In this document: positions 14,901 to 26,923 of the stretch, piece after piece
Position numbering within the stretch: position 1 is the first letter of the stretch
How the letters are laid out: every line of letters starts with the position of its first letter
NCBI GenBank assembly: GCA_018105865.1
Contig: CM030834.1
Location: 17,131,719-17,195,718, forward strand
Source: Metaphire vulgaris
Lineage: Eukaryota; Annelida; Clitellata; Crassiclitellata; Megascolecidae
Length of the DNA stretch: 64,000 bases
Reading direction: 5' to 3'
The notes under the pieces: model-generated
The model's database searches: none
The model's input: only the letters and a program-made list of their open reading frames with translations
Told to the model about the DNA's origin: nothing
Position numbers and translations under genes: made by a program

Positions 14901-17900
14901 GAAACACCATAGATAGAGAAACACCATAGAAAAGTCTATAATGCTTGGGATCACAGAAGGACAAAAAAGCAGAGGAAGACCGAGAACGACCTGGATGAAT
15001 AACATCACAGAATGGATCTTTATGACAGTACCAGAAGCACATTGAGTCGAACAAGACAGGACTTCATGGAGGCAACTAACCCATGTCATCACCCAGCACT
15101 GGTGTGGTGGAGTGCCAGGATAATGATGATGAAGTAATGAACAGCTGATTTGGCCACTGACCAAAACTCAACCTCAGGGCAGTTACTCATTCAATGACCA
15201 CACTGCTTTCAATTATGCTTAACTTCACTGTTCACACAACACTAAGTAGGCCTATCAACATCATATATAACAATTCCAAAAGCATTATGCACCTACTAAA
15301 AATTATCTCTGAGAAAAATAACAGCTATTCTGGCTAGCAGATTATGCAGTTTTTATGCAAGCCAAAATTATATAACCAGCAATGTGTTGCAACTGACCAC
15401 AAGAGCAGCAGATGAAGCAGGTTGTGTGATAGATGTGTCCCATTGCCTGACATGCTTCATTGCTGCCCACTACTTCTTTGCCACAGTTAAAACAATCCCC
15501 TTTTAAAACCAAAAATAATCACTATAATCAACATTCATATCATACAGTGTGTACACAAATATTACAGGAGCTCCAGTGCATGCATGTGTGCTCCTGTATT
15601 TTTCAACATAAGAGGTGTTTAATTAATTTAAATTTCATAAAATAATATAAGTCTGCTGGTCACAACATCATCCAATTTTGTGTTCAAAAATAAGGATATT
15701 GCACTGAATAGAAATGTAAATAAACTAGTCAATTGTCATTTACACCATTGACAAAGACAACAAACCTATGAATAAAAAATTAACTCAATCATTGAGAATT
15801 AATGACAGACAACATAATCAACCCTACCTATAACAACGCAAAAGATTTAAGTGATGTAAACATGCAGATAAATGATCAATTTAATCAATATACAATGGCT
15901 GGCTTACAAGCACATGTGGACAGACATCCCCAGAATGAAGACTGATAGAACCCAAAATACTTGAATTCTTCACAGCAATGCCTTTATATACTTTGGGCCA
16001 GAGGTGTCAAGACTTTTTGGGTGGAAGGACAAATGACATGTCTCCCATGTCCTCACGAGCCAAATGCAAAAAAGGCTTGGCAATATTATTTTAAAATATG
16101 AACTTTCTAAAATTCTAAAGTAAAATTTAAAAATTGTAAAGGCCATTCAATTGTTACGTTGGTTACAACCTATTGTGGTAACTATGACAAACCAGATTCT
16201 AGTCGAGTCTAATAGAAACTGTCAAATTTCAGTCTTTTAACTGTGAAAATCAAATAGATAACACATAAAGTTAGATGAGTCAATATAGATGTGGATTACA
16301 GTGGTGGCTCCAGGATTTGTCTTTGGGGTGGCAACTACTAAGCATGGGGCCAACTATTTGTTACAAGGTATGTATCAATAAGTATAGGGGTCCCAATTGG
16401 GGGACCGAGCATTCAATAAGAGGGTCACGGGCCCCATGCATCCTCCATGTGTAGCCATAACTGAAGTGGAAGCTGAGGAGACATGGCATTGCTTATTTTT
16501 CACTAGTTCAGCAATGTCTGGTTTTAAATCTGCAGCCAAAGATACTCTCAAATTTGCCTGTAATATTCTTTGAACAGATGTGATCTCAGTTTTGTCTTTA
16601 GTATAGTGTCATTTTGGAAAAGCCTTATGACCATATACTGGTTCAGTCAACATGACAAACGCAAATAAAAAAATAAAAATAAATGTATGCCCTTCCATTT
16701 GTCACACCAGCAAAGCACGGGATCTACAATTCTAGATCTAATCAATTTTTCAAATCAAAAACAATTCTACACCAAACCAACTTCAGGCATAAACATTTAT
16801 CAAAAATTTTTAAAACATAAATATTTTCAAGGGCCAACTAAATTCAGCCCATGGGCCAAATTTGGCCTGCAGGCCAAGGTTTTGGACCCTGCTTTGAGCT
16901 GATGAAGAATTGAAGATGAATGCTTTATAAATAATACATGTAATTAACCAAATTCACCATTTTAATAAAGAAGAAAGAACAGCTTTTATTGGCTAAGAAA
17001 TGAATGCTTGCTTATGCTTTGAGATCTGAAATTTGAGCAAGTGACCTATTTTATCAAGCCAGTGTATAGGGTGGTGGTGGTGGTGAGTTCTGTGCCCTTA
17101 GGCAGATCCAATTACCTTTCTCACAAACAAGGTGAACAACTTGCCCAAGGTTGCTATCTGGTATGGTCTCTCTCCATATATATAACATGCAAAACAATTT
17201 CTATATATTAAACCTGCTATATCAGAAGACTCAGCCTTGACATACAAAACAATTTAAATTTCACTATAAACTGGTTTCCACGACATGTACAAATATATTT
17301 ATGTAAAACCGAGATAAGCTGCCCATAATTACAGGTACTCACCAAAGTAATCACCTTCCAGACGATTTTCCAGCCGATTTTCCAGTTTCCTGGCTAATTC
17401 TTCTACCTTTCTCTCAGCCTCCAATACAGTCTTAACTGAATCATGGACTGTGCCTTTGATTGCAGAGAACGTCCGGTGATCACCAACTAAATTTCCTTCA
17501 AATTCATTACCACTGGGTACCTTCCCAGTAATGTGTGGCCCGTGGTAAGGCGGAGGCAAATGACTTTGGCTGCTTCTATCAGAAGAATTCATAATAATCT
17601 GGCTTCCAGTGATGTGCATCTCATTCTCCAGCTCTTGGGTAAGCGCAGTAAGCTTTTTCTCAGCCTCCGAAGGGCCATCTGGCCTTGGTGGTACAACATC
17701 ATAGTGTAGTCCCTTAACACGAGCGACATGGGCTGACACTGGACGCGGTGATCCTGCACCTGAACTCTCGGTAACATTGATCGGGATCTTATACACAACA
17801 CCAGATGTTGGTGATCCGGCACCGTGCCTTTGGATTCTTATTGGGATGTTTTGCACTTCTAGCTTGCGACCACCTTGTTCAGCTGATCCAGATATAGGAG

Positions 17901-18675
17901 TCACAGTTACCTTTCCCAAACGCAGACCAGCTGCCTGAGCTCGCATCAGTGCATCGTATGCAGGCGGAGGCGCCGGTTCATTAAAACGTTCGTACAGTGA
18001 CAGAGTGTGAGGACGAGTGGCAGAAGGGTTGTGTGCAAAACCAGCGTTGCTCGACGTGATGATGTGTGAACGCTGACCAAAAGGTCTATCGCCAAAAAAG
18101 CTGGCATCGTGGAACATTGGATGTTTCGTTTCAAAGAGAGTGAAGTGACTTGAGATGTTCATGAGACTGGTGTGAGGACTCGAGTGCCTTGAGTCTAAGG
18201 ACAGACTGCTTATGCTAGACCGTGGACTTGCAATTAACGAGTATGGACTTCCATGGCGCTGGTGGTCATGATGTGCTGGAAGTGGAGGCGGATTGATAAT
18301 GATGCTGGCACGAGGGCTGGAGCCTTTCGAATCACAGCCGCCACTGCCCAAGCTTGACCTTGGACTTGAATAGTCCGAACCTCCAGGATGTCCATGTGAA
18401 GAATTACCATAAAAGAAGCCATTGCCTCTGGAAATATTATCACCCAATATGCTAGCATTTTCAAAATCAGTTCCATGATATCCATCTTCCTTATGAAATT
18501 GTTCTCCACCAGATCGCCCACCTTGTTGTCGTTTCATCTCTATGTTCACTATACCACCTTCAGGTCGGCGTGTGATATTTATATAATTAACAGTTGGTCT
18601 GCCACTTGAAGAACTGCCATCATTTCTAATCCACTGATTTCCTGGTTTCATAGAACCAGAACGATCAGAAGACAT
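6335..18675 (-). CDS. AJUBA: AJUBA/LIMD1/WTIP family LIM domain protein (8 coding exons, 641 aa)
   Basis: Exons on the minus strand: 18675-17343, 15499-15398, 12530-12463, 10106-10044, 8714-8584, 8409-8358, 7170-7102, 6442-6335. All borders are GT-AG and the reading phases agree throughout. The ATG at 18675 opens a 444-residue serine/proline/glycine-rich pre-LIM exon with PPxY motifs near residues 237-240 and 374-377 and a family-typical helix [16 protein letters not shown] near 338-353. LIM1 spans about residues 447-499, LIM2 512-563 and LIM3 572-632. Zinc ligands are visible in each, e.g. C512/C515/H532/C535 and C538/C541/C560/D563 in LIM2. The motif [16 protein letters not shown] is diagnostic of the AJUBA/LIMD1/WTIP branch rather than zyxin. 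Known family roles are scaffolding at adherens junctions and restraint of LATS/Warts kinase in Hippo signalling, plus links to Argonaute silencing (LIMD1). The role here is inferred from family. Upstream non-coding exons were not found. Confidence 0.94.
7657..7974. mobile_element. hAT-type MITE in AJUBA intron 6
   Basis: 318 bp. Its right end gggttggctacccctg is the inverted counterpart of its left end cgggaatggccaac. Flanking 8-bp duplications are atctacat and ctctacat (7 of 8 match), at 7649-7656 and 7975-7982. The left terminus has decayed. Confidence 0.75.
10764..11264. mobile_element. hAT-type element in AJUBA intron 3
   Basis: 501 bp, starting cagcagttctcaacctgtgg and ending ggttgggaactgctg (inverted termini). 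Flanking 8-mers cagtaagt and cagtaggc match at 6 of 8 positions. No transposase ORF. Same terminal family as the element at 20764. Confidence 0.78.
11730..11978 (+). mobile_element. tRNA-type SINE ending in (AAT)n
   Basis: Contains a B-box-like segment (ggttcgtgtttcaagtcccgg) followed by the SINE-body text cccagtcgactcagctgtga, and ends in an (AAT)n tail at 11939-11976. It lies in AJUBA intron 3. The left boundary is approximate. Confidence 0.55.
14280..15140 (+). mobile_element. Degenerate LINE reverse-transcriptase fragment in AJUBA intron 2
   Basis: Recognisable pieces in shifting frames: [18 protein letters not shown] (late RT domain), [53 protein letters not shown] and [11 protein letters not shown]. 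The tail is gatgatgatgaag. Stops and frameshifts throughout mark it as dead. Same family as the fragment at 1-500. Confidence 0.8.
16009..16891. mobile_element. hAT-type element in AJUBA intron 1, with nested MITE
   Basis: 883 bp. Termini are cagaggtgtcaagac and the inverted ccaaggttttggaccctg; flanking 8-mers ctttgggc and ctttgagc match at 7 of 8. A second element of another family sits inside at 16299-16463. No transposase ORF seen. Confidence 0.75.
16299..16463. mobile_element. Older hAT-like MITE nested in the 16009 element
   Basis: Begins cagtggtggctccaggattt and shares internal text (ggggtggcaact, ttggggggac-type runs) with the fresh element at 63555-63739. Its ends have decayed and no clear target duplication is visible. 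Confidence 0.5.
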
Positions 18676-19429
18676 GCCTGTGCTTCACAGTTATAGTTTA
18701 TTCACAACCCAATTACGGTAATCAAAAGTATCTCAAAATGAACCAGAATCACTAAATCTGCAATGTAAATACAAAGAATTCTAACAGAATTTAATTTTAA
18801 AGAATGAAATAAAAACATCAATTTGTATTTAAAGCAATGTCACAAAGCTAAGCACGATTATTTCAACTATTAATACAGATCTCACAAAATGCCAAAAATT
18901 TGTATAAGCAATTCCTTCAAAACTAGAAATGCCAAAAAAGAATTGCCAGCAAAATGCATATAAATAAAGTGGAGCTATTTCCAGATATTTGGGCTAATTC
19001 AAAGTCAATAAGTTTCTTGCACAATTAAACATTGGTCCAAGGGCTGAAAATTAGCCACAAATCACAGCAAGCAATATACAGTATTGCTATAGTCTTACAG
19101 CTAATTCAACAATTTTATTTTTTTACTAATATATAGGTAAACAAAACAATCAAATTTTATGACACATCATGCAAAGCAGAAATAAGTACAGAATAAAAGA
19201 TCAAACTGTGCAAACAGAATATAAACTTTGCCATTTAAACCACAAACTTTGGGCTGGGGTCAGCAGGTTAAAAGCCAACATTGCTGACCTATCCAATGGG
19301 TTATCCTCAAAAGAGTGGAGATTACACCCTACATCCTGAGCACTTTGAACATTGATATATTGATGACATTACACGCAATTAGTGTCTGTTTTTAAAATGT
19401 GGGTCGCAAGAAAAAACTGTTGAAGATAT

Positions 19430-19780
19430 TGGCCTTTTGTGTTACTGATCTCTCATTTGCAACCTACATATCTAATCTCAGTCACTCTTGTCTCATGCAT
19501 ATAAAAAGATTTAAGATGTTATGTCCTATCCTAAACTTCCACGCAGCTGGCACAATTGCCACCTCAATATTTCATTAAAAAATAGACTACTGCAACTCTC
19601 TGCCTTAATGTTCGCAAAAAAAACAATAACATGCTCTCAAGCAATACAAAATGCAGTGGCCAAAGCCATCACGTGAACGCCAAAAGCCCACCACATCACT
19701 CCAATCTTGAAATCACTTCACTGGCTCTAAGTCCCTGAACGTTTCAGAAAATCTATGACGAAATCCTTACTAGAGATCCT
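19430..19780 (+). mobile_element. CR1/L2-like LINE RT fragment (decayed)
   Basis: Frames with stops read IQNAVAKAIT, then KAHHITPILKSLHWL and VPERFRK. This is the conserved C-terminal end of CR1/L2-type reverse transcriptase ORFs (consensus of the type ITPVLKSLHWLPV). Confidence 0.7.
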
Positions 19781-20394
19781 TACCCACCTCAAATCTTGCT
19801 ATCAGCATCTATAGAAATACTTGCATGCGACAACCTACCTTGGCAAAAACGGACTACGGATTATGGGTTTTACCCCAACTGAGCGCTCGTGAATAAGCTG
19901 GTGCACTGCGCCAAGCTTTCTAGCAGCGCTATAGAAATTGCGTGTTTAAGTTACTTACTTGCATAGTGTCAAGTGTGCGGACCTCTGGTGTAACAACAAA
20001 ACGCAATTGGTCAGTGCCTGTGGTGAGGCTGATAACTATAAGGCCACGGCGACAAAACGCGTTCAAATTTCTCGTTAAAAGTCGCAAATCCACAAGAATA
20101 TGAATTACTATTAATAACTAATTATTAACATTAATTCAGATCAACTTCTGAGCAGTTCTGCTACGGCTTTCCGCTTCGATCGCCTTCCGACAAAGCGGGG
20201 TAAAACTTCAGCATCTCAAATAAAAATCCGTCATTACTTTGGAATGCAGCAGCGGATGAGGCCGTGAATTCTTCCGGTTTATCTAGCGCATAATTTATGC
20301 TAAAGAATTAGTCGATGATGAACTAGGGTTCGAAATCATTGCGAGATACGCGGTAGATCAACAACAAGTTCTGAATCATCATATTCCTTAAGTC

Positions 20395-20475
20395 ATGCAT
20401 TATCGACTTAAATCTTTAGATCTAAACTTAAACCATCTTTTTCCAGAAGTCAATTCTCCGTAGCTATAACAACCC
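20395..20475 (+). mobile_element. LINE 3' end fragment, related to that at 33171-33310
   Basis: Shares text such as tttagatctaaacttaaaac (approximately) and ccagaagtcaattctccgta with 33250-33310, where it follows CR1/L2-like coding debris. Confidence 0.45.
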
Positions 20476-20683
20476 AGTCTCACTCTCAAAGCTTATGAAT
20501 ATACCGACCAACCCTTGCTTAGCCGACCATTACACTCTGTTTATGGTTTCTTACAAGACAGTTTAATGGCCTAAGAATAAGCAAATACTAAACAAGGCGC
20601 CATGTAATTTCACGAGATTTGCCAACTTCTTCTCGGCATTTTGAATAGACGTCACGGTTAAAGAATTACTTATATTAATAGGG

Positions 20684-21166
20684 GGCTGAAGATGGCAGAG
20701 TGGGTTACGTGCTGGAGCGTCAGGCTGACGGAGCGGGTTCAAGCCCCGTTAGTGCCCCTAGTGCAGCGGTTCTCAACCTGTGGGTCGCGACCCCCAAGGG
20801 GGTCGAATGATAATTTGCCAGGGGTCGCCCGAGACCATCAGAAATATGGGGTTGTCTCTTTTCTTGTTATTGTACAAAATTTCCTCAGTGGTAGTTACGA
20901 CGTACTAGTTGTTTTGCTATAATTGTCATTCGAGGATAGACATGGAGACAATTAAATAATAACGATTTCGAACATTTTGATTGTCGTAGCATTATTAATT
21001 TTAGCAGCTTACATTGTGAACTAAAATAATTTTACCGTTGGGGGTTCGCCACATAATGGGGAATTGAATTGAAGGGGTCGCGGCACTATAAAGGTTGAGA
21101 ACCGCTGCCCTAGTGGCTCTCACACAGGCAGTAATGCCTTCTAAGTTCTAACTTCTAAGCCACTTT
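20684..21166 (+). mobile_element. tRNA-derived SINE split by a hAT element
   Basis: 20684-20759 resembles a tRNA: A-box-like gatggcagagtggg, a CGTCAG/CTGACG hairpin, B-box gcgggttcaagccccgt and an acceptor stem pairing at 6 of 7 positions. The SINE body resumes after the hAT insertion (gctctcacacaggcagtaat). More likely a SINE head than a working tRNA gene, because the anticodon arm is abnormal and the sequence continues into a SINE body. Confidence 0.6.
20764..21107. mobile_element. hAT MITE with perfect 8-bp target duplication
   Basis: 344 bp. Starts cagcggttctcaacctgtgg and ends ggttgagaaccgctg. The duplication ccctagtg is perfect at 20756-20763 and 21108-21115. It is inserted in a SINE 0.2 kb upstream of the ZC3H3 start codon. 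No transposase. Confidence 0.92.
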
Positions 21167-21303
21167 AAATCATGCTAAGTTTTTTTAGATGAAGACCTCT
21201 GTCGAGGATATCTAGTCACAAGCAAAATGGCGACCGTTACTGTAGTTGATTGTTGACATTGATGTTGATCTGTCGACAGATTTTCTTTTGAGACTGGTTT
21301 ATT

Positions 21304-22698
21304 ATGGATGAAAGAAGCGAGGAATATCGTCGGCTCGAGAAAGAATACGAGTTTCTTTCCAGTAAAGTTGTGCTATTTTGTTGACAGCTAGTGAATAGCC
21401 TAGTGAATAGTGAATAGCAACGATGTGCACGCTAAGCATGTACATCATGTGTTGGTATATTAAAACGCTGCAGAGATATCGGACCACTCCATACCCAAAT
21501 CTTTCGATCTCCAGTGGGGCTGAGTGTGGTGGGGTTTGGACTACTAACATTCCACGATTGAGGGTCGTTTTCTTCCAGTGGAAGTATTGAACCCTCCAAA
21601 CCAAAATAACATATCTTGTAGTTATCTTTAAATATAGAAAAAATGTGTTTAACGGTACCTCTTTAATTTTTTGAGTCCCGCCTATTTTTTAAAGATATCT
21701 AACTACTTGTAGATGTGTAGATTTTTTGATTTTATTCTTATACATTTGACATTTTTTGAAGATCTAATAAACAATCATCGAAATAAGAAATCAGCACAAG
21801 CAGGAGGACTTGAAACTTTGCTGGGATCAGGCTTTTCAGTTGCCAAAGGCAGTTCTAATGAGAGCCAGTCTCTGCTCACTGATAGTATCTCTCAAAGGAA
21901 TAGGCCACAGCAAGGTGATATTGGATCTGATAAAATCAATCGACTACAGTGTTTAGCTAGAAATGAAAAATCTCAACAATGCCATAATCTACAAACACTA
22001 GATAAAAGGTGCCAGTATGTTAAGAAAAACAGTGGATGCAGTGATCAGTTATATGCTATAAATAAATACAAACTTGTTCGCCCACATAGTGAAAATAGTC
22101 TCTCAGTACCTCCTGGTCGTCAGTCTAGTCAAACACCTGCTGACTGTGCAAATGAGAAGCTTGCGAAGTCGAGTTCTTTATTATGTAATTCTACCAAATC
22201 GTTAAATAGTTGTCATTCTGCAAAAGATGTTATTGTTCATAAGTCAAAATACAAGCTTGTAAAGAGTGACCATGTAGCAGCAGATGTCAGCATGACAACA
22301 TTAAAGTCATCACAGAATATGACAAAAAATACTGACTATAGAAATGGAGCATTTTCTTCTACCACTGAATTTGGTGCAATGAAATGTAGACTGGGCAGGG
22401 CGTCTTCTGGATCAGTAGTTGCCCCAGTTGCTTCTCCATACAAAACCATAAAGAGAAACATCACAATGGGTTTAGTGACTCGTCATCAGATGAGGAAGGC
22501 AAGCAAGACGTCAGTGAACTCACTACTACCAAAAGGGCAATTTGGTAGAAATGCTTATGTAGCTAATTCATTCAGGACAAATTCGAGACCAAAGGGAAAC
22601 TGGATTACAAAATATTCACTGCAAAGGCAGCATGGAGGTAAGTGAACTGTTCTGGTTGACATATATGATAATCACACTTAACATGCTTTATAATTATA

Positions 22699-22747
<49 letters not shown>

Positions 22748-25700
22748 GAAGGTTTTCTGACTTTCGGTTTTGAATAGCTGTTTTGAAATTTTGTGTTGGC
22801 AATGGGTCTTCTATGCTGTGAATTGCTAACCAAAGACTGTTATTTTGGCTGGTGGTGGTATCATCAGCTGACTAGACTTTGAGGAGGAAGGATGGCAGGC
22901 AATGTTCCCTCTAAGCTGCGCGGCCGCGCACATGACAAGAAAACGCTGCGCCGCAGTTTTCAACCACCGCGCAGTAATTTTGAATTTAAAATAACACTGA
23001 TTTAATTGTTGTCTTGGTGCTTAGGCATAAAACAATGCCACTCAGGCGCTATACTTTTCCGCGCACACTCAAACAAAATTAGAGGGAACATTGGTGGCAG
23101 GGTCACTTAACTGAGGTATGCTTAACAACAAGGCAAGGCAGAGTTACTAATCAGTCAAAAATGGCATTGTGAAGCTTGATGCATTGCTTGAAGTCGGTGT
23201 ACTGTGGACTTTTCCACTTCAAAATATTTTGTGACACTATTTTCTATCTAGAAGTCAGGAAACAGGACAACTGTATAAATATGATACTTGGTCGAAAGGT
23301 CAGCAACCTCAGTTCTAATAAGTATAAATTCATCAATGCAAGACCAGTTCGATCTCCAAAACCATCTGGGGGATATACTTTCAAAAGAAAACTGTAAGCA
23401 TTTAATTTGTTTATAAATATATGTGATGCCGTGTTAGCAGGTTAGTGATCTTTGCGCTCAATTGCTTAAATTTGAATTTTATATAGCACAAATTATTAGT
23501 TTGGTTACAATTTGACTTGCTTTCTAACATGATTTTCATTTAATTTAGGATATTTTGAATTTATATGTTTATTCGTTGGTTGTTAGCTCGTTATGGTATG
23601 GTCTAGAATTTTAGTTCTTCAGTTTGAAATTGAGTGATGATCAAGTTCTTAGCTAAATAATTGCATTAAAACTTTATCATATGTGGATGGGATTTTGTTT
23701 TGCAATGCCCAGGATTTCCATTATTTTAAACAGCTTTGCTATTCCTTCATTGTCATAGGCTACTCATATCTCATTAGTTGTCAATTTAATTTTTATGCAT
23801 CGATGCTAATACAAATAGAAGCAAACATTATCATGGCACAATAATGATTTATATATTAGTCTCACACAACTGCCCCAGTTCATCTGTAGTGACATATACA
23901 GCAGATGTGAAGTTTGGATTCTGAAGAAAGAAATCCATGCACACACATTCCAGCTTTTGTGAGCAACTGGTATAATAAAGATGGAAATATCTTGTGTTCA
24001 ACCCTTCAGGAGCTAAATGAGCATGTCTACATAATGACTGTAAAAGAAACCTAGCAGAATGTGGTTCACATCAAACCTTGCAAATTGATGTGCATTTATA
24101 GTGTGATGATGCAGCCACAAGGTAAAACTAAAGGAATTTCAGTTGTTGGTGTGGAAGGAGGTAGAGAATGCAAAGGATGAAGAATATGTTGAACTAGCAG
24201 TCCACTCATAGCATTGAGTGCTGAGCTGCATAACTACAGGAAGGGGAATGGTGAAATAACTCTCCCTCAGCAGCAACAGCAATGAAGTGACTTTGAAACG
24301 ATACTCTCTGGCCAAAGTTCTAGAAAATATTTTGAAATATCAGCTTTTAAATTCTAATTCTAAGTCACATAAAATTGAACATTCATATCTGTTCACATTA
24401 GGAATTATGGCATATGAAATAAATGTTCTAACAATTCCTATTTTATATTCATTTGTAGGCTTACAAATGAGAGACTTCCCAGTTCAAAATCAGCCAGATA
24501 TTCATGGCATCCTAGATATCGTCTTACAGGTACTGTGTTGCTTATAGTATCGTGTTTGCATAGTTTAATTTGTGTGCCTCAATTATTTAATTTGTCCATT
24601 TATTGTGTAGAGAATATTTTTCTGTTTTAAATTAAATAACTTGATTTCAACATATACATTTGTTCTGATTGTATTGTGAATTTTTCTTCGATGTTTCAGT
24701 TCGAAAATGGAATCACTCAGATGTGCGACGACCTCTTAAGAGGTAGGAATTTTTAAGCAGTGAGATTTTAGATGTTGGCCATGCAGAAGATCTGTACCTG
24801 GACTTGTTTTCAATCTATGAAATTACATTTTAAAGAATACTATGTGTTTTAAGTAAATTTTTATTTACCTATAGACTAGACAGAGTTCATACCAATGTGA
24901 TGTTAGCACACTGGCATCCACTTCGAATCATGGAAGTGGATCATCACGAATCATCTTCGTTCATAGCCTGGATTGTTAATTTTTAACTGCTTGGCAATTG
25001 TAAGTAAAATAAACATAACTTGGAAATGCATTTGAGACCAAAGAATGAAATTGTGCATATTATATTTACCTTTATTTCATTGTTGGTGTACTATTATGAC
25101 TTCTGTTTTGTTCACTGGCACTATTTGCTCTGTTTTTAGACCTTGTGATGGTAATTTTAGGCAAACATTTCCTTCAGTTGATGGTCATGTATTTTGTGTG
25201 AATGAACCATGTTCACTTTTGGTTGTTAGCAATATTTTGCCATTCTATCATTATTTGTGTTTCAGAAGGAAAAGTTTTCAACACACTTCTACTGAAAGTC
25301 CGGCCGGTGATGTGCGCTACTGCTTGTATTACAACCGGTTTGGTCGTTGTTCTCGTGGTGACTGTTGCCCGTTCATTCATGATCCTGATAAAATATCCAT
25401 ATGCACAAGGTGCTAGAATTGCAAGCGTTGTATTAATAGACAACTGCATTTTATTCTCACTTAGGAAGTTAACTGTAATTGCCTTTTGTGGAAAAAGCTA
25501 GAGTAACTGCATGACAGAACAACGCAATGTATGTAATATTGGCCTTGCTGCAATTATGTCATTTTCGTAATTGAAAGCTTAGGGATATTTCATTGCAATT
25601 TATTATATATTTATATTCATAATATTGTATTAATTATTAATTAATTTTAATTAATTAATTAACTAATTAATTATAGCATATTAATTAATATTAATATCAT

Positions 25701-26874
25701 AAATTATATTCATAATAAAGTTTTTGTATAGTTATAATAGTAACTGTGTAATAGTGGAGTGTGTAGTTGTTAGTTAAGAGTTGTGTTTGTTCTTATGTTG
25801 TCTGCATTTGCGAATAAAGTTATATATATATAGTTATATTCATAACCAGTTGTATTTATAGATGTCATTGACAGTATTTAATATAAGAACGTTGCACCAT
25901 TTAAGAAGTTATTATCTTATATTATCATTTTTCTTATAAAGTTATTTTTGGCATGCTGTTTGTGTAGCACTTGAACTATTCTTCACAGTAATAGAATGGC
26001 CTACCACATTGTATGTTCAGACTTTGATGTTATTAATGTTGTTAGTAAAATATGTAAATAATTTATAGTATATATGACGCTATCTAATTTATGTTAATGT
26101 GAAATGTTTTAGGGATTCAGGTTGATTTTATTTACTTTTGTATAGGTTTCTGCGTGGTACGTGCAAGATAACTGACTGTCCATTCTCACACACAGTTGCA
26201 AAGCACAAAATGCCAACGTGCCGTTTCTTTCTGCGTCGAGCATGTCACAGAGAAAATTGTCCATACTTGCATGTGAATGTGGGCAAGGATGCTGAAATCT
26301 GCTTAGATTTCCCACGTGGCTTGTGTACGAATGGAGACTTGGTACGGTTACCAGACTTCATTTTGTTCTTATGAAATGTGTTTTATTCTGTTAGCAGATT
26401 ATGTGCTTACTTCTGTTCTAACGTTATTGAGATATTGTTATTTTCTTTGCCGTTTGTGATGTTTTATTTAATATACAACCTGATGCATTCACAATATCTG
26501 AGATGAAATTATAGTTGAAGCATTTTAAGTTAAATAAAGAACACAATGATACGAGAAAGAATTAAGAACGAAACATACATTGTGCAGGCATTGATACAGA
26601 GGAAAATTAACTTCTTCAGGCACGTATGCAGGATGGAAGACAATAGACTAGTGAAGAAGATATGCTAGGAACCATGGATGAAGAAAAATTGAAGAGGCAG
26701 ACCGAGAAGAGTGTTTGGATGATATTGTTTATTGGGGGATCGCGGAGATGTATACACTAACCAGAACAACACAGGACCAAGAGGATGGAGGCAAATTGTG
26801 AATTAAGATGTCGACACCTGCGGGTACAGCACCCATGGAGCTGCATGATGACGATGATTGATGATGATGACACC

Positions 26875-26923
<49 letters not shown>

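Larger units (their letters stand above)
18676..21303. promoter_or_regulatory. Divergent spacer between AJUBA and ZC3H3
   Basis: 2.6 kb between two genes transcribed away from each other, so it probably holds both promoters. The part at about 19.85-20.7 kb is relatively CpG-rich and is the best candidate for promoter sequence. It also contains CR1/L2-like LINE fragments (19430-19780, 20395-20475), a tRNA-derived SINE (20684) and a hAT element (20764-21107). No TATA box or start site could be assigned. Confidence 0.4.

Noticed and set aside
20684..20759. A functional tRNA gene
   Set aside because: The B box is good, but the anticodon arm is irregular, one acceptor pair is broken and the sequence continues as a SINE body.
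24872..24985. A possible extra ZC3H3 exon after a good acceptor, in the right phase after exon 5 (RLDRVHTNVMLAHWHPL...)
   Set aside because: It reaches a stop within about 37 codons, has no match to the family, and skipping it joins exon 5 in phase to the conserved finger exon at 25266. A poison exon remains possible.
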